From: Pseudomonas sp. FP2335
Lineage (GTDB): Bacteria > Pseudomonadota > Gammaproteobacteria > Pseudomonadales > Pseudomonadaceae
DNA length: 64,000 nucleotides
Direction: 5' to 3'
Assembly: GCF_030687535.1 (NCBI RefSeq)
Contig: NZ_CP117437.1
Span: 4,361,501-4,425,500, forward strand
Part shown: positions 43,955 through 53,793 of the stretch, piece by piece
How positions within the stretch are numbered: the stretch's first letter is position 1
How the letters are laid out: each line of letters begins with the position of its first letter
The notes under the pieces: model-generated
The model's input: the letters and a program-made list of their open reading frames with translations, nothing else
Databases searched by the model: none
Told to the model about the DNA's origin: nothing
Made by a program: the position numbers and the translations under genes

Positions 43955-44746
43955 ATGCTCACATTGCCCTGGCTGTACCTGGCACTTCTTTCCATTGGCT
44001 ATGGCCTGGCCCTGATCTACGGGCAATTGGGCGTGCTGGCCGGGGTGTCGGTGGCCCTGTTGTTGCTGGCCGGCTACGCGGTACGCCAGCAACGCACGCC
44101 ATGGGCACGCTACCTGGGCCACGGCTTGTTTATCGTGCTGGCCTTGAGCCTGGCGCTGCACTGGTTGCCGGGTTTCTACAACGGCCGCGGCATTGACCCG
44201 CAGCGGTTGACCCCGGATGCAGTGCCCTTCTCGATGTACCTGAACCAAGACAAACCGCTGATCGGCTTCTGGCTGCTGCTGGCCTGCCCGTGGATCGTGG
44301 CGCGTCGTTCGTTGCGCCTGTCGATCTGCGTCGCAGCACTGGCCCTGACCCTCACGGCCGTTGCCGCGCTGGGTGGCGCGGCGTTGCTGGGCATGATCAG
44401 CTGGGCGCCAAAATGGCCGGAGCAGGCGTGGCTGTGGGTGTTGAACAACCTGCTGCTGGTCACGCTGGTCGAAGAAGCGCTGTTCCGTGGCTACATCCAG
44501 GGCGGCTTGAGCCAGCGCTTCAAACAGCTGCCCTACGGCGACAACCTCGCACTGCTGCTGGCCTCGCTGTTGTTCGGCCTGGTGCACCTGGGCGCGGGCT
44601 GGCAATGGGTGCTGCTGGCCAGCATTGCCGGGGCCGGTTATGGCCTGGCGTATCGCTTTGGCGGGTTGGGCGCAGCGGTAGCGACGCACTTTGGCTTGAA
44701 CCTGCTTCACTTCGGTTTGTTTACGTACCCGATGCTGGCCGGTTGA
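43955..44746 (+). CDS. CPBP-family intramembrane metalloprotease
   Basis: A 263-residue inner-membrane protein of the CAAX protease/bacteriocin-processing (Abi) family. All three active-site motifs are present: EEALFR with Glu173, Glu174 and Arg178; FGLVH with Phe207 and His211; and HFGLN with His245 and Asn249. About seven hydrophobic helices surround them. ATG 43955 has AAGGA 6 bases upstream; the frame extends further upstream into the repeat but without ribosome sites. Substrates in proteobacteria are mostly unknown. Confidence 0.9.
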   Translation: MLTLPWLYLALLSIGYGLALIYGQLGVLAGVSVALLLLAGYAVRQQRTPWARYLGHGLFIVLALSLALHWLPGFYNGRGIDPQRLTPDAVPFSMYLNQDKPLIGFWLLLACPWIVARRSLRLSICVAALALTLTAVAALGGAALLGMISWAPKWPEQAWLWVLNNLLLVTLVEEALFRGYIQGGLSQRFKQLPYGDNLALLLASLLFGLVHLGAGWQWVLLASIAGAGYGLAYRFGGLGAAVATHFGLNLLHFGLFTYPMLAG

Positions 44747-44763
44747 TTGTTGCAAAAATAAGT

Positions 44764-44790
44764 TAAATAAACCCCTGCCCGTGCCGATAC
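44764..44790 (+). promoter_or_regulatory. Sigma28 (FliA) promoter of aer
   Basis: TAAA (44764-44767), 15 bases, then GCCGATAC (44783-44790), an excellent match to the flagellar sigma28 consensus TAAA-N15-GCCGATAA. It lies 29 bp before the aer start, so aer is likely transcribed with the late flagellar/chemotaxis genes. Confidence 0.8.
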
Positions 44791-44819
44791 CCATTGAAAG
44801 CCTTGCGGATTGAACAATC

Positions 44820-46385
44820 ATGCGTAATAACCAACCCGTTACCCAGCGCGAACGTACCTTCCCCGCTCAGCAACGGTTGATCTCCACCACAGACGCCAAG
44901 GGTGTGATCACCTACTGCAACGACGCATTTGTCGAAATCAGTGGGTTCACCCGGGACGAACTGCTGCGCGCACCGCACAACCTGGTGCGTCACCCGGATG
45001 TACCGGCGGCTGTGTTCGCGCATATGTGGTCCACGCTCAAACAAGGCTTGCCATGGATGGGCATTGTCAAGAACCGCTGCAAGACCGGGGATCACTACTG
45101 GGTTAACGCCTACGTGACGCCAGTCTTCGACGGCAACCAGGTGGTCGGCTACGAATCGGTGCGCATCAAGCCCACCGCCGAGCAGATCCGCCGGGCCGAA
45201 GCGCTCTATCAACGCATCAACCAGGGCAAGTCGGCCGTTCCCCAGCGGGACAAGTGGCTGCCGGTGTTGCAGGACTGGGTGCCGTTTATCCTGGTCAGCC
45301 AACTGAGCTTCATGATCGGTGCGTCGCTCAACTCCCACTGGGGCTTTGCCCTGGCGGCGGGCTTGTCGGTGCCGCTCGGCCTGCTGGGCTTGAGCTGGCA
45401 GCAGCGTGGCCTCAAGCGTTTGCTGCGCCTGGCCGAGCAGACCACCTCCGACCCGTTGATCGCGCAGATGTACACCGACAGCCGTGGCGCACAGGCGCGA
45501 TTGGAGATGTCGATCCTCAGCCAGGAAGCCCGTCTGAAGACGTGCCTGACACGCTTGCAGGACACCGCCGAGCACCTCAACGACCAGGCAGCGCAGTCCA
45601 ACACCCTGGCGCACAACAGCTCCAGCGGCCTGGAGCGCCAGCGCGTGGAGACCGAACAGGTGGCCACCGCGGTCAACCAGATGGCGGCAACCACCCAGGA
45701 AGTCGCCAGCCACGTGCAGCGCACCGCCGATGCGACCCAGGAGGCCAATCGCCTGACCGGTCGTGGCCGCGACATCGCCGGGGAAACCCGCGAGGCGATT
45801 CAGCGCCTGTCGGTGGCCGTTGGCGAGACCGGCGTGACCGTCACCCAACTGGCCAAGGACAGCGATGAAATCGGCGGCGTGGTCGACGTGATCAAAGGCA
45901 TCGCCGACCAGACCAACCTGCTGGCGCTCAACGCCGCCATCGAAGCGGCACGTGCCGGTGAGATGGGCCGTGGTTTTGCGGTGGTCGCCGACGAGGTGCG
46001 CCAACTGGCCCAGCGTACGGCCGAGTCCACCGGGCAGATCCATACCTTGATCGCCAAGTTGCAGCAGACTGCCGCCGCCGCCGTCCAGACCATGGACGCC
46101 GGGCATCGCCAGGCCGAAGAAGGCGTGGCACGGGTAATGGAAGCGGATCAGGCGTTGGTGGGCATCAGTGAGGCGGTGGCGCATATCACCGATATGACCA
46201 CCCAGATCGCGGCGGCGACCGAGGAGCAAAGCTCGGTGGCGGAAGAGATCAGCCGCAATATCAGCACGATCGCGCTGTTGGCGGATCAGACGTCGGAGCA
46301 GGCGTTGAATTCGGCGCAGTTGAGTGAAGAGCTGACGCATACGGCGAATACCCAGTATTCGCTGGTGGAGCGTTTCAACCGGTAA
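44820..46385 (+). CDS. aer: Aerotaxis receptor Aer
   Basis: A 521-residue energy/oxygen-taxis receptor. An N-terminal PAS domain (residues 15-120) contains [20 protein letters not shown] and [20 protein letters not shown], the FAD-binding Aer pattern. A short hydrophobic anchor (about 155-195) precedes a signalling hairpin with [20 protein letters not shown] near 360. There is no periplasmic ligand domain, as in Aer. A sigma28 promoter lies immediately upstream. The position beside the cbb3 genes matches PA1561 of P. aeruginosa. Confidence 0.92.
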   Translation: MRNNQPVTQRERTFPAQQRLISTTDAKGVITYCNDAFVEISGFTRDELLRAPHNLVRHPDVPAAVFAHMWSTLKQGLPWMGIVKNRCKTGDHYWVNAYVTPVFDGNQVVGYESVRIKPTAEQIRRAEALYQRINQGKSAVPQRDKWLPVLQDWVPFILVSQLSFMIGASLNSHWGFALAAGLSVPLGLLGLSWQQRGLKRLLRLAEQTTSDPLIAQMYTDSRGAQARLEMSILSQEARLKTCLTRLQDTAEHLNDQAAQSNTLAHNSSSGLERQRVETEQVATAVNQMAATTQEVASHVQRTADATQEANRLTGRGRDIAGETREAIQRLSVAVGETGVTVTQLAKDSDEIGGVVDVIKGIADQTNLLALNAAIEAARAGEMGRGFAVVADEVRQLAQRTAESTGQIHTLIAKLQQTAAAAVQTMDAGHRQAEEGVARVMEADQALVGISEAVAHITDMTTQIAAATEEQSSVAEEISRNISTIALLADQTSEQALNSAQLSEELTHTANTQYSLVERFNR

Positions 46386-46391
46386 ATCGCT

Positions 46392-46473
46392 TTCGCGAGC
46401 AAGCCCGCTCCCACATTTAACCGTGTACATCCCTTGGAATGCGGTCGAATGTGGGAGCGGGCTTGCTCGCGAA
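46392..46473. repeat. REP pair, inverted (tail-to-tail) order
   Basis: TTCGCGAGCAAGCCCGCTCC... (46392-46417) and its exact 26-bp reverse complement (46448-46473) enclose a 30-bp centre. The arm order is opposite to that of the pairs at 18355 and 54804. It separates the convergent aer and hydrolase genes. Confidence 0.9.
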
Positions 46474-46479
46474 GAGGCC

Positions 46480-47172
46480 CTAACAGCCGCCGAGAAACCC
46501 AGCCACTTTCAGCGCCGCAGCGGCCAGATGCTGCTCATGACTGAACCCCGAAGCCTTCAACGGCTTCAAGTCATGATCCCCCGCCACCAGCCACATCACC
46601 TCGATGTTCGGCGACAGCACATAGCCTTCCACCGCCGCCCGATTCCCCAGGGCATCGCGCTCGCCCTGCACGATCAATGTCGGCGTCTTCAACCCCGCCA
46701 GATGCTCGACCCGAGGTTTCTCCGGCTTGCCCACCGCATAGAACGGATAACCCAGGCACACCAGCCCATCAGCGCCCAATTCATCCGCCAACAGACTGGC
46801 CATGCGCCCGCCCATGGACTTGCCGCCCACCGCCAGCTTCCCAGCGACATGACGTCGCACCTCGGCATACACCTCCCGCCAGGCGTCCAGCAGTTTCGGC
46901 GCCGGGTTCGGTGGGCGTTTACCGCCGTCCACACGGCGCTGGGCCATGTAGGGGAACTCGAAGCGCAACACGTTCACACCGTGCCCGGCAAGGCGTGCAG
47001 CCATGTCACCCATGAAGGATGAGTCCATCGGCGCACCGGCGCCGTGGGCCAGGATCAACGTCATAGGCGTATGTCCTGCAACGTTCGACGCGACATCCCA
47101 CAGCCATCCGCGTTCCCGCACACACTGCGCCCATTGATCCCCGTCAATACTGGCCTTGTGCTCTTTGCCCAT
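46480..47172 (-). CDS. Alpha/beta-family hydrolase, KANL3/Tex30-like
   Basis: A 230-residue cytoplasmic hydrolase of the small Tex30/KANL3-like group. [20 protein letters not shown] forms the oxyanion region, [11 protein letters not shown] holds the nucleophile serine near residue 125, and the Asp and His are likely in [11 protein letters not shown] and [14 protein letters not shown] 47172 has GAGG 6 bases upstream. It is divergent from ccoN1, 79 bp away. An ANR-type box for the oxidase operon (47134-47147) lies inside its codons 9-13. The substrate is unknown. Confidence 0.85.
   Translation of the reverse strand: MGKEHKASIDGDQWAQCVRERGWLWDVASNVAGHTPMTLILAHGAGAPMDSSFMGDMAARLAGHGVNVLRFEFPYMAQRRVDGGKRPPNPAPKLLDAWREVYAEVRRHVAGKLAVGGKSMGGRMASLLADELGADGLVCLGYPFYAVGKPEKPRVEHLAGLKTPTLIVQGERDALGNRAAVEGYVLSPNIEVMWLVAGDHDLKPLKASGFSHEQHLAAAALKVAGFLGGC
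47134..47147. promoter_or_regulatory. ANR/FNR box upstream of ccoN1, inside the hydrolase gene
   Basis: TTGAT-CCCC-GTCAA differs by one base from TTGAT-N4-ATCAA. It is 104 bp before ccoN1. A separate TTGCCT-N16-TATAAC pair (47175-47202) could give basal transcription of the operon. Confidence 0.7.
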
Positions 47173-47251
47173 GCTTGCCTCGCTATTTAGTCTGCCTATA
47201 ACTCCAGCCCAAGTGCTGCATTTGCTTGGGTTGAACCGTGGATGGGGAACC

Positions 47252-48676
47252 ATGAACACTACTTTAAGTACCGCCTATAACTACAAGGTGGTCCGCCAAT
47301 TCGCCATTATGACGGTGGTGTGGGGCATCGTCGGCATGGGGCTCGGGGTTTTTCTCGCCGCCCAATTGGTCTGGCCTGCTCTGAACTTCGATCTGCCGTG
47401 GACCAGCTTCGGCCGCCTGCGCCCGCTGCACACCAACGCGGTGATCTTCGCGTTCGGTGGCTGCGCGCTGTTCGCCAGCTCCTTCTACTCGGTGCAACGC
47501 ACCTGCCAGACCCAGCTGTTCGCGCCGAAAATCGCCGCGTTCTGCTTCTGGGGCTGGCAGTTGGTCATCCTGCTGGCCGCGATCACCTTGCCGCTGGGCT
47601 ACACCAGCTCCAAGGAATACGCCGAGCTGGAATGGCCGATCGACATTCTCATCACCATCGTCTGGGTGGCCTACGCCATCGTGTTCTTCGGCACGGTGAT
47701 GAAGCGCAACACCAAGCATATCTATGTCGGTAACTGGTTCTTCGGTGCGTTCATCATCACCGTGGCGATCCTGCATATCGTCAACAACCTGGAAATCCCG
47801 GTCAGCCTGACCAAGTCCTACTCCCTCTACGGTGGTGCGACGGATGCCATGGTGCAGTGGTGGTACGGGCACAACGCGGTAGGCTTCTTCCTCACCGCCG
47901 GTTTCCTGGGGATGATGTACTACTTCGTGCCGAAACAGGCCGAGCGTCCGGTGTATTCCTATCGCTTGTCCATCGTGCACTTCTGGGCACTGATCACCCT
48001 GTACATCTGGGCCGGTCCTCACCACTTGCACTACACCGCGCTGCCGGACTGGGCACAGTCCCTGGGCATGGTGATGTCGCTGGTGCTGCTGGCTCCGAGC
48101 TGGGGCGGCATGATCAACGGCATGATGACCTTGTCGGGCGCCTGGCATAAGCTGCGCAGCGACCCGATCCTGCGCTTCCTGGTGGTATCGCTGGCGTTCT
48201 ACGGCATGTCGACGTTTGAAGGCCCGATGATGGCGATCAAGACCGTGAACGCCCTCTCCCACTACACCGACTGGACCATCGGCCACGTACACGCGGGTGC
48301 CCTCGGCTGGGTAGCGATGATCTCCATCGGCGCGCTGTACCACATGATCCCGAAAATCTTCGGCCGCGAGCAGATGTACAGCCTCGGCCTGATCAACGCG
48401 CACTTCTGGCTGGCCACCATCGGCACCGTGCTCTACATCGCCTCGATGTGGGTCAACGGCATCGCCCAGGGCCTGATGTGGCGTGCGGTCAACGAAGACG
48501 GCACCTTGACCTACTCCTTCGTCGAAACCCTGGTGGCCAGCCACCCAGGCTTCATCGTGCGGTTGGTGGGCGGTGCAGTATTCCTCACCGGCATGTTGCT
48601 GATGGCTTACAACACGTGGCGCACCGTGCGTTCGCCACAGCCTGTCGAAGCCGCCACCACTGCGCAGCTGGCCTGA
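47252..48676 (+). CDS. ccoN: Cytochrome cbb3 oxidase subunit I (first copy)
   Basis: A 474-residue catalytic subunit of the high-affinity terminal oxidase, which reduces O2 at a haem b3-CuB centre in the inner membrane. Twelve helices; haem and CuB ligands are in [50 protein letters not shown] and [17 protein letters not shown] 47252 with GGGGAA upstream is chosen over an in-frame ATG at 47156. It opens ccoNOQP-1. An ANR box and a possible constitutive promoter lie upstream. Confidence 0.97.
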   Translation: MNTTLSTAYNYKVVRQFAIMTVVWGIVGMGLGVFLAAQLVWPALNFDLPWTSFGRLRPLHTNAVIFAFGGCALFASSFYSVQRTCQTQLFAPKIAAFCFWGWQLVILLAAITLPLGYTSSKEYAELEWPIDILITIVWVAYAIVFFGTVMKRNTKHIYVGNWFFGAFIITVAILHIVNNLEIPVSLTKSYSLYGGATDAMVQWWYGHNAVGFFLTAGFLGMMYYFVPKQAERPVYSYRLSIVHFWALITLYIWAGPHHLHYTALPDWAQSLGMVMSLVLLAPSWGGMINGMMTLSGAWHKLRSDPILRFLVVSLAFYGMSTFEGPMMAIKTVNALSHYTDWTIGHVHAGALGWVAMISIGALYHMIPKIFGREQMYSLGLINAHFWLATIGTVLYIASMWVNGIAQGLMWRAVNEDGTLTYSFVETLVASHPGFIVRLVGGAVFLTGMLLMAYNTWRTVRSPQPVEAATTAQLA

Positions 48677-48686
48677 GGAGTCTGTG

Positions 48687-49295
48687 ATGAAACACGAAAC
48701 GATTGAAAAGAACGTCGGCATCCTGATGCTGCTGATGGTGCTGGCCGTGAGTATCGGCGGCCTGACCCAGATCGTCCCGCTGTTCTTCCAGGACGTCACC
48801 AACAAGCCGGTGGAGGGCATGAAGCCCTACACCGCGCTGCAACTGGAAGGCCGTGACATCTACATCCGTGAAGGCTGCGTACAGTGCCACTCGCAGATGA
48901 TCCGTCCGTTCCGCGCCGAAACCGAACGCTACGGCCACTACTCGGTCGCTGGCGAAAGCGTGTGGGACCACCCGTTCCTGTGGGGCTCCAAGCGTACCGG
49001 GCCGGACCTGGCACGTGTCGGCGCGCGCTACTCGGACGACTGGCATCGCGCGCACTTGTACAACCCGCGCAACGTGGTGCCTGAGTCGAAAATGCCGGCC
49101 TACCCGTGGTTGGTCACAGCCCCGGTCGACAGCAGCCACACCGAGAAAAAGTTGAGCGTGATGCGCACCCTCGGCGTGCCGTACACCGACGACGACATCA
49201 GCGGCGCAGTCGCCAGCCTCAAGGGCAAGACCGAGATGGACGCGCTGGTTTCGTACCTGCAAGTGCTCGGCACTGCCATCAAGAGCAAGAGGTGA
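48687..49295 (+). CDS. ccoO: Cytochrome cbb3 oxidase subunit II (first copy)
   Basis: A 202-residue membrane-anchored mono-haem cytochrome c. A single N-terminal helix ([24 protein letters not shown], residues 8-30) is followed by the haem site CVQCH near residue 67 and a distal Met in ESKMPAYPW. It passes electrons from CcoP to CcoN. ATG 48687 lies 6 bases after GAGGAG. It is strongly similar to the second copy at 52994. Confidence 0.97.
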   Translation: MKHETIEKNVGILMLLMVLAVSIGGLTQIVPLFFQDVTNKPVEGMKPYTALQLEGRDIYIREGCVQCHSQMIRPFRAETERYGHYSVAGESVWDHPFLWGSKRTGPDLARVGARYSDDWHRAHLYNPRNVVPESKMPAYPWLVTAPVDSSHTEKKLSVMRTLGVPYTDDDISGAVASLKGKTEMDALVSYLQVLGTAIKSKR

Positions 49296-49298
49296 GCC

Positions 49299-49499
49299 AT
49301 GGGATTTGAATTCGATGCGGGCACCATCCGCGGCCTTGGCACGCTGGTCGTCGCCATCGCCTTTATCGGCCTGTCGCTGTGGGTGTTCAACAACCGGCGC
49401 AATGCGGAATTCGAGCAGGCGCGCCTGCTGCCGTTCGCCGATGAACCCTCTCCATCCGACGCTCAAGAAGAGCCTGCAATAAGGAGCACCCGGCCATGA
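49299..49499 (+). CDS. ccoQ: Cytochrome cbb3 oxidase subunit IV CcoQ (first copy)
   Basis: A 66-residue single-helix protein ([20 protein letters not shown], then positively charged [18 protein letters not shown]). CcoQ stabilises the oxidase complex. It starts 3 bp after ccoO and overlaps ccoP by 4 bp. The C-terminal tail differs from that of the second copy. Confidence 0.93.
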   Translation: MGFEFDAGTIRGLGTLVVAIAFIGLSLWVFNNRRNAEFEQARLLPFADEPSPSDAQEEPAIRSTRP

Positions 49500-50428
49500 C
49501 CCTATTTTGGAGTACATGGATCTGCGTACTGACCCTGGGTAGCCTGATCGGCCTGACCTGGCTGTTGATCGGCACCCGCAAGGGCGAGACCAAGGGCAGC
49601 GTCGACCAGACCATGGGCCACGCCTTCGACGGGATCGAGGAATACGACAACCCGCTGCCCCAGTGGTGGTTCATGTTGTTCGCCGGCACCCTGGTGTTTG
49701 CGGTCGGCTACCTGATCCTCTACCCGGGCCTGGGCAACTGGAAAGGCGTATTGCCAGGCTACGAGGACGGCTGGACCCAGAACAAGGAATGGGACAAGGA
49801 AATGGCCAAGGCCGACGCCAAGTTCGGGCCGATCTTCGCCAAATTCGCAGCCATGCCCGTGGAAGAAGTCGCCAAAGACCCGCAAGCGTTGAAAATGGGC
49901 GGCCGCCTGTTTGCCTCCAACTGCGCAGTGTGCCACGGCTCGGACGCCAAGGGCGCGTACGGTTTCCCGAACCTGGCGGACAACATCTGGCGCTGGGGCG
50001 GTTCGGCCGAGGCGATCAAGACCACCATCCTCAACGGTCGCCACGCGGCGATGCCGGCCTGGGGTGAAATCCTCGGCGAAGACGGTGTGAAAAACGTGGC
50101 CGCCTATGTCCGTCACGACCTGGCCAAACTGCCATTGCCGGCCGACAGCACCGCCGACCTGGCCGCCGGCCAAGCCGCGTTCAACACCACCTGCGTGGCC
50201 TGCCACGGCCCGCAAGGCCACGGCATGGAAGCCATGGGTGCGCCGAACCTGACCGAGCCTGCCGGTTTCATCTACGGCACCAGCCTGGCACAGTTGCAGC
50301 AGACCATCCGTCACGGCCGCCAAGGCCAGATGCCGGCGCAGGATGTGCTGCAAGGCAACGATAAGGTGCACTTGTTGGCGGCGTATGTTTACAGCTTGTC
50401 CCATGGGGAGCAGAAGGCTGCGCAGTAA
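49496..50428 (+). CDS. ccoP: Cytochrome cbb3 oxidase subunit III (first copy)
   Basis: A 310-residue di-haem cytochrome c. Two N-terminal helices (residues 5-25 and 55-78, with the conserved [18 protein letters not shown] between them) precede two haem sites, CAVCH near residue 142 and CVACH near 232. It is the electron entry point of the oxidase. The ATGA overlap with ccoQ shows translational coupling. A terminator follows at 50451. Confidence 0.97.
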   Translation: MTLFWSTWICVLTLGSLIGLTWLLIGTRKGETKGSVDQTMGHAFDGIEEYDNPLPQWWFMLFAGTLVFAVGYLILYPGLGNWKGVLPGYEDGWTQNKEWDKEMAKADAKFGPIFAKFAAMPVEEVAKDPQALKMGGRLFASNCAVCHGSDAKGAYGFPNLADNIWRWGGSAEAIKTTILNGRHAAMPAWGEILGEDGVKNVAAYVRHDLAKLPLPADSTADLAAGQAAFNTTCVACHGPQGHGMEAMGAPNLTEPAGFIYGTSLAQLQQTIRHGRQGQMPAQDVLQGNDKVHLLAAYVYSLSHGEQKAAQ

Positions 50429-50450
50429 GCAGACTTCGTAAACCCTTGAA

Positions 50451-50484
50451 GCCCCGCCCGGTGTAAACCGGACGGGGCTTTTTT
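50451..50484 (+). terminator. Terminator of ccoNOQP-1
   Basis: The hairpin GCCCCGCCCGGT/ACCGGACGGGGC with a GTAA loop and one mismatch is followed by six T residues. It isolates the first oxidase operon from the toxin-antitoxin genes. Confidence 0.9.
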
Positions 50485-50515
50485 GTGGGGCTGGCTTGCT
50501 GCTCGCACTGGCAAA

Positions 50516-50531
50516 GTAGTAACGTACCTAC
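50516..50531. promoter_or_regulatory. Imperfect palindrome before the antitoxin gene
   Basis: GTAGTAACGTACCTAC pairs at 12 of 16 positions. It sits 28 bp before the antitoxin start, where autorepressing Phd/YefM antitoxins usually bind. Confidence 0.35.
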
Positions 50532-50558
50532 ATTCACCCTAGCCAGGGAAGTCACCCC

Positions 50559-50813
50559 ATGACCATCACCACTATTTCCAGCCGCGAATTCAATCAAGAC
50601 ACAAGCGGTGCCAAAAAAGCCACGCGCCAAGGCCCGGTTTTCATCACCGACCGCGGCAAACCCGCCCATGTGCTGCTAAGCATTGAGGACTACCAGAAAT
50701 TGACTGGTCTGAATGCCGACATCGTTGACTTGCTGGTGATGCCGGACGCCGCCGATATCGACTTCGAAACCGAACGCGCCGTGATCACTCATCGCCCTGT
50801 GGACCTTTCTTGA
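50559..50813 (+). CDS. Phd/YefM-family antitoxin
   Basis: An 84-residue antitoxin. The N-terminal DNA-binding fold TISSREFNQDTSGAKKATRQ, then GPVFITDRGKPAHVLLSIEDY is the Phd/YefM signature. The C-terminal ~30 residues are acidic (DAADIDFETERA), as in toxin-neutralising tails. The stop overlaps the toxin start as TGATG. It lies between the two cbb3 operons. Confidence 0.9.
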   Translation: MTITTISSREFNQDTSGAKKATRQGPVFITDRGKPAHVLLSIEDYQKLTGLNADIVDLLVMPDAADIDFETERAVITHRPVDLS

Positions 50814-51223
50814 TGTATCTACTCGACACCAATGTCATTTCCGAACTGCGTAAACCCCAGGCTGACGGGAACGTCGTCGCCTGGGCCAGGAGCGTCATCG
50901 CACCCCGCATGTTTATCTCTGCGATTACGCTAAAGGAGCTGGAAACCGGGGTGTTGCGCATGGAGCGGCGCGATCCGGCGCAGGGCAAGGTGTTGCGCAC
51001 CTGGCTCAAGCGCCACGTGATGCCGGCGTTCGATGCGCGGATCCTGCCGGTGGACGCCGCCGTCGCGCTGCGTTGTGCCCACTTGCACGTACCCGACCAG
51101 GTCAACGAGAGTGATGCACTGATCGCGGCGACCGCGCTGGTACATGGGCTCACCGTTGTCACGCGCAATGTCAGTGACTTCAAATCCAGTGGCGTGACGG
51201 TGATCAACCCCTGGGACGAATAA
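50813..51223 (+). CDS. VapC/FitB-like PIN-domain toxin
   Basis: A 136-residue PIN-domain ribonuclease toxin. The acidic metal-binding residues are visible: Asp5 in LLDTNVISE, Glu in LKELETG near residue 43, Asp in VNESDALIAA near 103, and Asp in TRNVSDF near 121. It would cleave tRNA or other RNA unless held by the upstream antitoxin. ATG 50813 shares bases with the antitoxin stop. Both genes have complete motifs, so the module looks functional. Confidence 0.9.
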   Translation: MYLLDTNVISELRKPQADGNVVAWARSVIAPRMFISAITLKELETGVLRMERRDPAQGKVLRTWLKRHVMPAFDARILPVDAAVALRCAHLHVPDQVNESDALIAATALVHGLTVVTRNVSDFKSSGVTVINPWDE

Positions 51224-51551
51224 TCGGGCGTTCACTCGCCGCGTCCTCGCGACCTTTTGTCACACCCCCTCCAAAGCACAACTTTCCCCTCCTGCCATTC
51301 GGGTCTACGCTTGCCCACAGCGGACCGGTTCTGGCGTACGCGACGACTCCCGTCGCGAGCCGAAAAAATTCCTGTCCACTTGATCAGCTTTTGAATTCCG
51401 ATTTTGTCCTTACGCAAAACAGGGAAAGGGCGCAGAATCTGGCGTGGAACGCCTTGACCCAGGTCAGCGTTGCGTTGCATTGGCCTCTCGCTTTCTACAT
51501 ACTTGCGGCCGATTTTTACCTATAAAAAAACCTAAACCGTGGAACCTTAGA
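51224..51551. other. Promoter region of ccoNOQP-2
   Basis: About 330 bp. It holds an ANR-type box at 51454-51467 and a TA-rich stretch TACATACTT at 51496, which is a possible -10. The rest shows no gene or repeat. An in-frame ATG at 51444 is unlikely as the ccoN2 start. Confidence 0.6.
51454..51467. promoter_or_regulatory. ANR/FNR-like box before ccoN2
   Basis: TTGAC-CCAG-GTCAG keeps the dyad form but departs from TTGAT-N4-ATCAA at three positions. It is 84 bp upstream of ccoN2. It is a weaker site than those before ccoN1 and hemN. Confidence 0.6.
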
Positions 51552-52994
51552 ATGAGCACAGCAATCAGTCCGACTGCTTATAACTATAAGGTAGTCCGCC
51601 AGTTCGCCATCATGACGGTGGTCTGGGGGATCCTTGGCATGGGGCTCGGGGTCTTCATCGCCTCGCAACTGGTCTGGCCGGAATTGAACTTCGGCTTGCC
51701 CTGGACGACCTTCGGTCGCCTGCGCCCGCTGCACACCAACCTGGTGATCTTCGCCTTCGGTGGATGTGCATTGTTTGCCACCTCCTACTATGTCGTGCAG
51801 CGAACCTGCCAGACGCGACTGATCTCCGATGGCCTCGCCGCCTTCACCTTCTGGGGCTGGCAAGCCGTGATCCTCGGCGCCATCGTCACCCTGCCACTGG
51901 GCTACACCACCACCAAGGAATACGCCGAGCTGGAATGGCCGATCGCGATCTTGCTCGCCATCGTGTGGGTGACGTATGCCGTGGTGTTCTTCGGCACCAT
52001 CGTCAAGCGCAAGACCAAGCACATCTATGTGGGCAACTGGTTCTACGGCGCCTTCATCCTGGTCACGGCGATGCTGCACATCGTCAACCATGCCTCCTTG
52101 CCGGTCAGCCTGTTCAAGTCCTACTCGGCCTACGCCGGGGCGACGGACGCGATGATCCAGTGGTGGTACGGGCACAACGCGGTCGGTTTTTTCCTGACCA
52201 CCGGTTTCCTGGGGATGATGTACTACTTCGTGCCGAAACAGGCCGAACGTCCTATTTACTCGTATCGCCTGTCCATCGTGCACTTCTGGGCGCTGATCAC
52301 CCTGTACATCTGGGCCGGTCCGCACCACTTGCACTACACCGCGCTGCCGGATTGGGCGCAGTCCCTGGGCATGGCGATGTCGATCATCCTGCTGGCACCC
52401 AGCTGGGGCGGCATGATCAACGGCATGATGACCCTGTCGGGCGCCTGGCATAAATTGCGCACCGACCCGATCCTGCGTTTCCTCGTGGTGTCGCTGGCGT
52501 TCTACGGCATGTCGACCTTCGAAGGCCCGATGATGGCGATCAAGACCGTCAACTCGCTGTCCCACTACACCGACTGGACCATCGGCCACGTGCACGCCGG
52601 TGCCCTCGGCTGGGTGGCGATGATTTCCATCGGCGCGCTGTACCACATGATCCCGAAACTGTTCGGCCGTGCGCAGATGCACAGCGTCGGGCTGATCAAC
52701 GCGCACTTCTGGCTTGCCACTATCGGCACCGTGCTCTACATCGCCTCGATGTGGGTCAACGGCATCACCCAAGGCCTGATGTGGCGTGCGATCAACGATG
52801 ACGGCACCCTCACCTACTCCTTCGTCGAAGCGCTGCAAGCCAGCCATCCGGGGTTCATCGTGCGCGCCCTGGGCGGTGCATTCTTTGCCTGCGGCATGTT
52901 GCTCATGGCCTACAACGTCTGGCGCACCGTGCGTGCCTCCGACCCGGCGCAAGCCGAAGCCGCCGCCAAGATCGCCGTTGTGGGAGCTCACTGA
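51552..52994 (+). CDS. ccoN: Cytochrome cbb3 oxidase subunit I (second copy)
   Basis: A 480-residue catalytic subunit, nearly identical in plan to the first copy, with all ligand motifs intact ([64 protein letters not shown]). The last ~25 residues differ. ATG 51552 has only GGAACC upstream, a weak ribosome site. The stop shares bases with the ccoO start. It encodes the second isoenzyme; pseudomonads use such pairs at different oxygen tensions. Confidence 0.97.
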   Translation: MSTAISPTAYNYKVVRQFAIMTVVWGILGMGLGVFIASQLVWPELNFGLPWTTFGRLRPLHTNLVIFAFGGCALFATSYYVVQRTCQTRLISDGLAAFTFWGWQAVILGAIVTLPLGYTTTKEYAELEWPIAILLAIVWVTYAVVFFGTIVKRKTKHIYVGNWFYGAFILVTAMLHIVNHASLPVSLFKSYSAYAGATDAMIQWWYGHNAVGFFLTTGFLGMMYYFVPKQAERPIYSYRLSIVHFWALITLYIWAGPHHLHYTALPDWAQSLGMAMSIILLAPSWGGMINGMMTLSGAWHKLRTDPILRFLVVSLAFYGMSTFEGPMMAIKTVNSLSHYTDWTIGHVHAGALGWVAMISIGALYHMIPKLFGRAQMHSVGLINAHFWLATIGTVLYIASMWVNGITQGLMWRAINDDGTLTYSFVEALQASHPGFIVRALGGAFFACGMLLMAYNVWRTVRASDPAQAEAAAKIAVVGAH

Positions 52995-53602
52995 TGAAGC
53001 ACGAAGTAGTCGAGAAGAATATCGGCCTGCTGGCCTTCTTCATGGTCATCGCCGTGAGCATCGGCGGCCTGACCCAGATCGTTCCGCTGTTTTTCCAGGA
53101 CGTCACCAACAAGCCGGTCGAAGGCATGAAGCCGCGTACCGCCCTTGAACTGGAAGGCCGCGACGTCTATATCGCCAACGGTTGCGTGGGCTGCCACTCG
53201 CAGATGATCCGCCCGTTCCGCGCCGAAACCGAACGCTATGGCCACTACTCGGTCGCCGGCGAAAGCGTGTGGGACCACCCGTTCCTGTGGGGCTCCAAGC
53301 GCACCGGGCCGGACCTGGCGCGTGTCGGCGGGCGTTACTCCGATGACTGGCAGCGTGCGCACTTGTACAACCCGCGCAACGTGGTGCCTGAATCGAAAAT
53401 GCCGGCGTACCCGTTCCTCGTGGAAAACAAGCTCGACGGCAAGGACACCGCGAAGAAGATGGAAGTCTTGCGCACCCTGGGCGTGCCCTACACCGACGAA
53501 GACATCGCCGGTGCAGCCGCAGCCGTGAAGGGCAAGACCGAAATGGACGCATTGGTGGCCTACCTGCAAGGCCTTGGCACCATCATCAAAAGCAAACGGT
53601 GA
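52994..53602 (+). CDS. ccoO: Cytochrome cbb3 oxidase subunit II (second copy)
   Basis: A 202-residue mono-haem cytochrome c with an N-terminal membrane helix and the haem site CVGCH near residue 67 (CVQCH in the first copy). The block from [20 protein letters not shown] onward is almost the same in both copies, while the stretch after ESKMPAYP ([15 protein letters not shown]) has diverged. The start overlaps the ccoN stop by one base. Confidence 0.97.
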   Translation: MKHEVVEKNIGLLAFFMVIAVSIGGLTQIVPLFFQDVTNKPVEGMKPRTALELEGRDVYIANGCVGCHSQMIRPFRAETERYGHYSVAGESVWDHPFLWGSKRTGPDLARVGGRYSDDWQRAHLYNPRNVVPESKMPAYPFLVENKLDGKDTAKKMEVLRTLGVPYTDEDIAGAAAAVKGKTEMDALVAYLQGLGTIIKSKR

Positions 53603-53607
53603 CCTTC

Positions 53608-53793
53608 ATGGATATCGGGATGATTCGAGGCCTGGGCACCGTCGTGGTGATGGTGGCCTTTATCGGCCTGGCGCTGTGGGTGTTCAGCCCCCGCCGCAAG
53701 TCGGAGTTTGACGACGCGACCATGCTGCCCTTTGCGGATGATCCCGAAGCCATCAAGCACGTCGAGCAAGCTTCTAGGAGTAACAAAGAATGA
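53608..53793 (+). CDS. ccoQ: Cytochrome cbb3 oxidase subunit IV CcoQ (second copy)
   Basis: A 61-residue single-helix protein ([20 protein letters not shown]). ATG 53608 is taken; a GTG at 53599 that overlaps the ccoO stop is possible. It overlaps ccoP by 4 bp. Only the helix and the LPFADDPE region resemble the first copy. Confidence 0.9.
   Translation: MDIGMIRGLGTVVVMVAFIGLALWVFSPRRKSEFDDATMLPFADDPEAIKHVEQASRSNKE

Noticed and set aside
44749..44765. Possible ANR box TTGATTGTTGCAAA before aer
   Set aside because: Only the first half site fits; the second matches two of five positions. The sigma28 promoter nearby explains the gene better.
51444..51551. N-terminal extension of ccoN2 from the ATG at 51444
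   Set aside because: It would run through the ANR-type box and promoter, lacks a ribosome site, and the family N-terminus aligns with ATG 51552.
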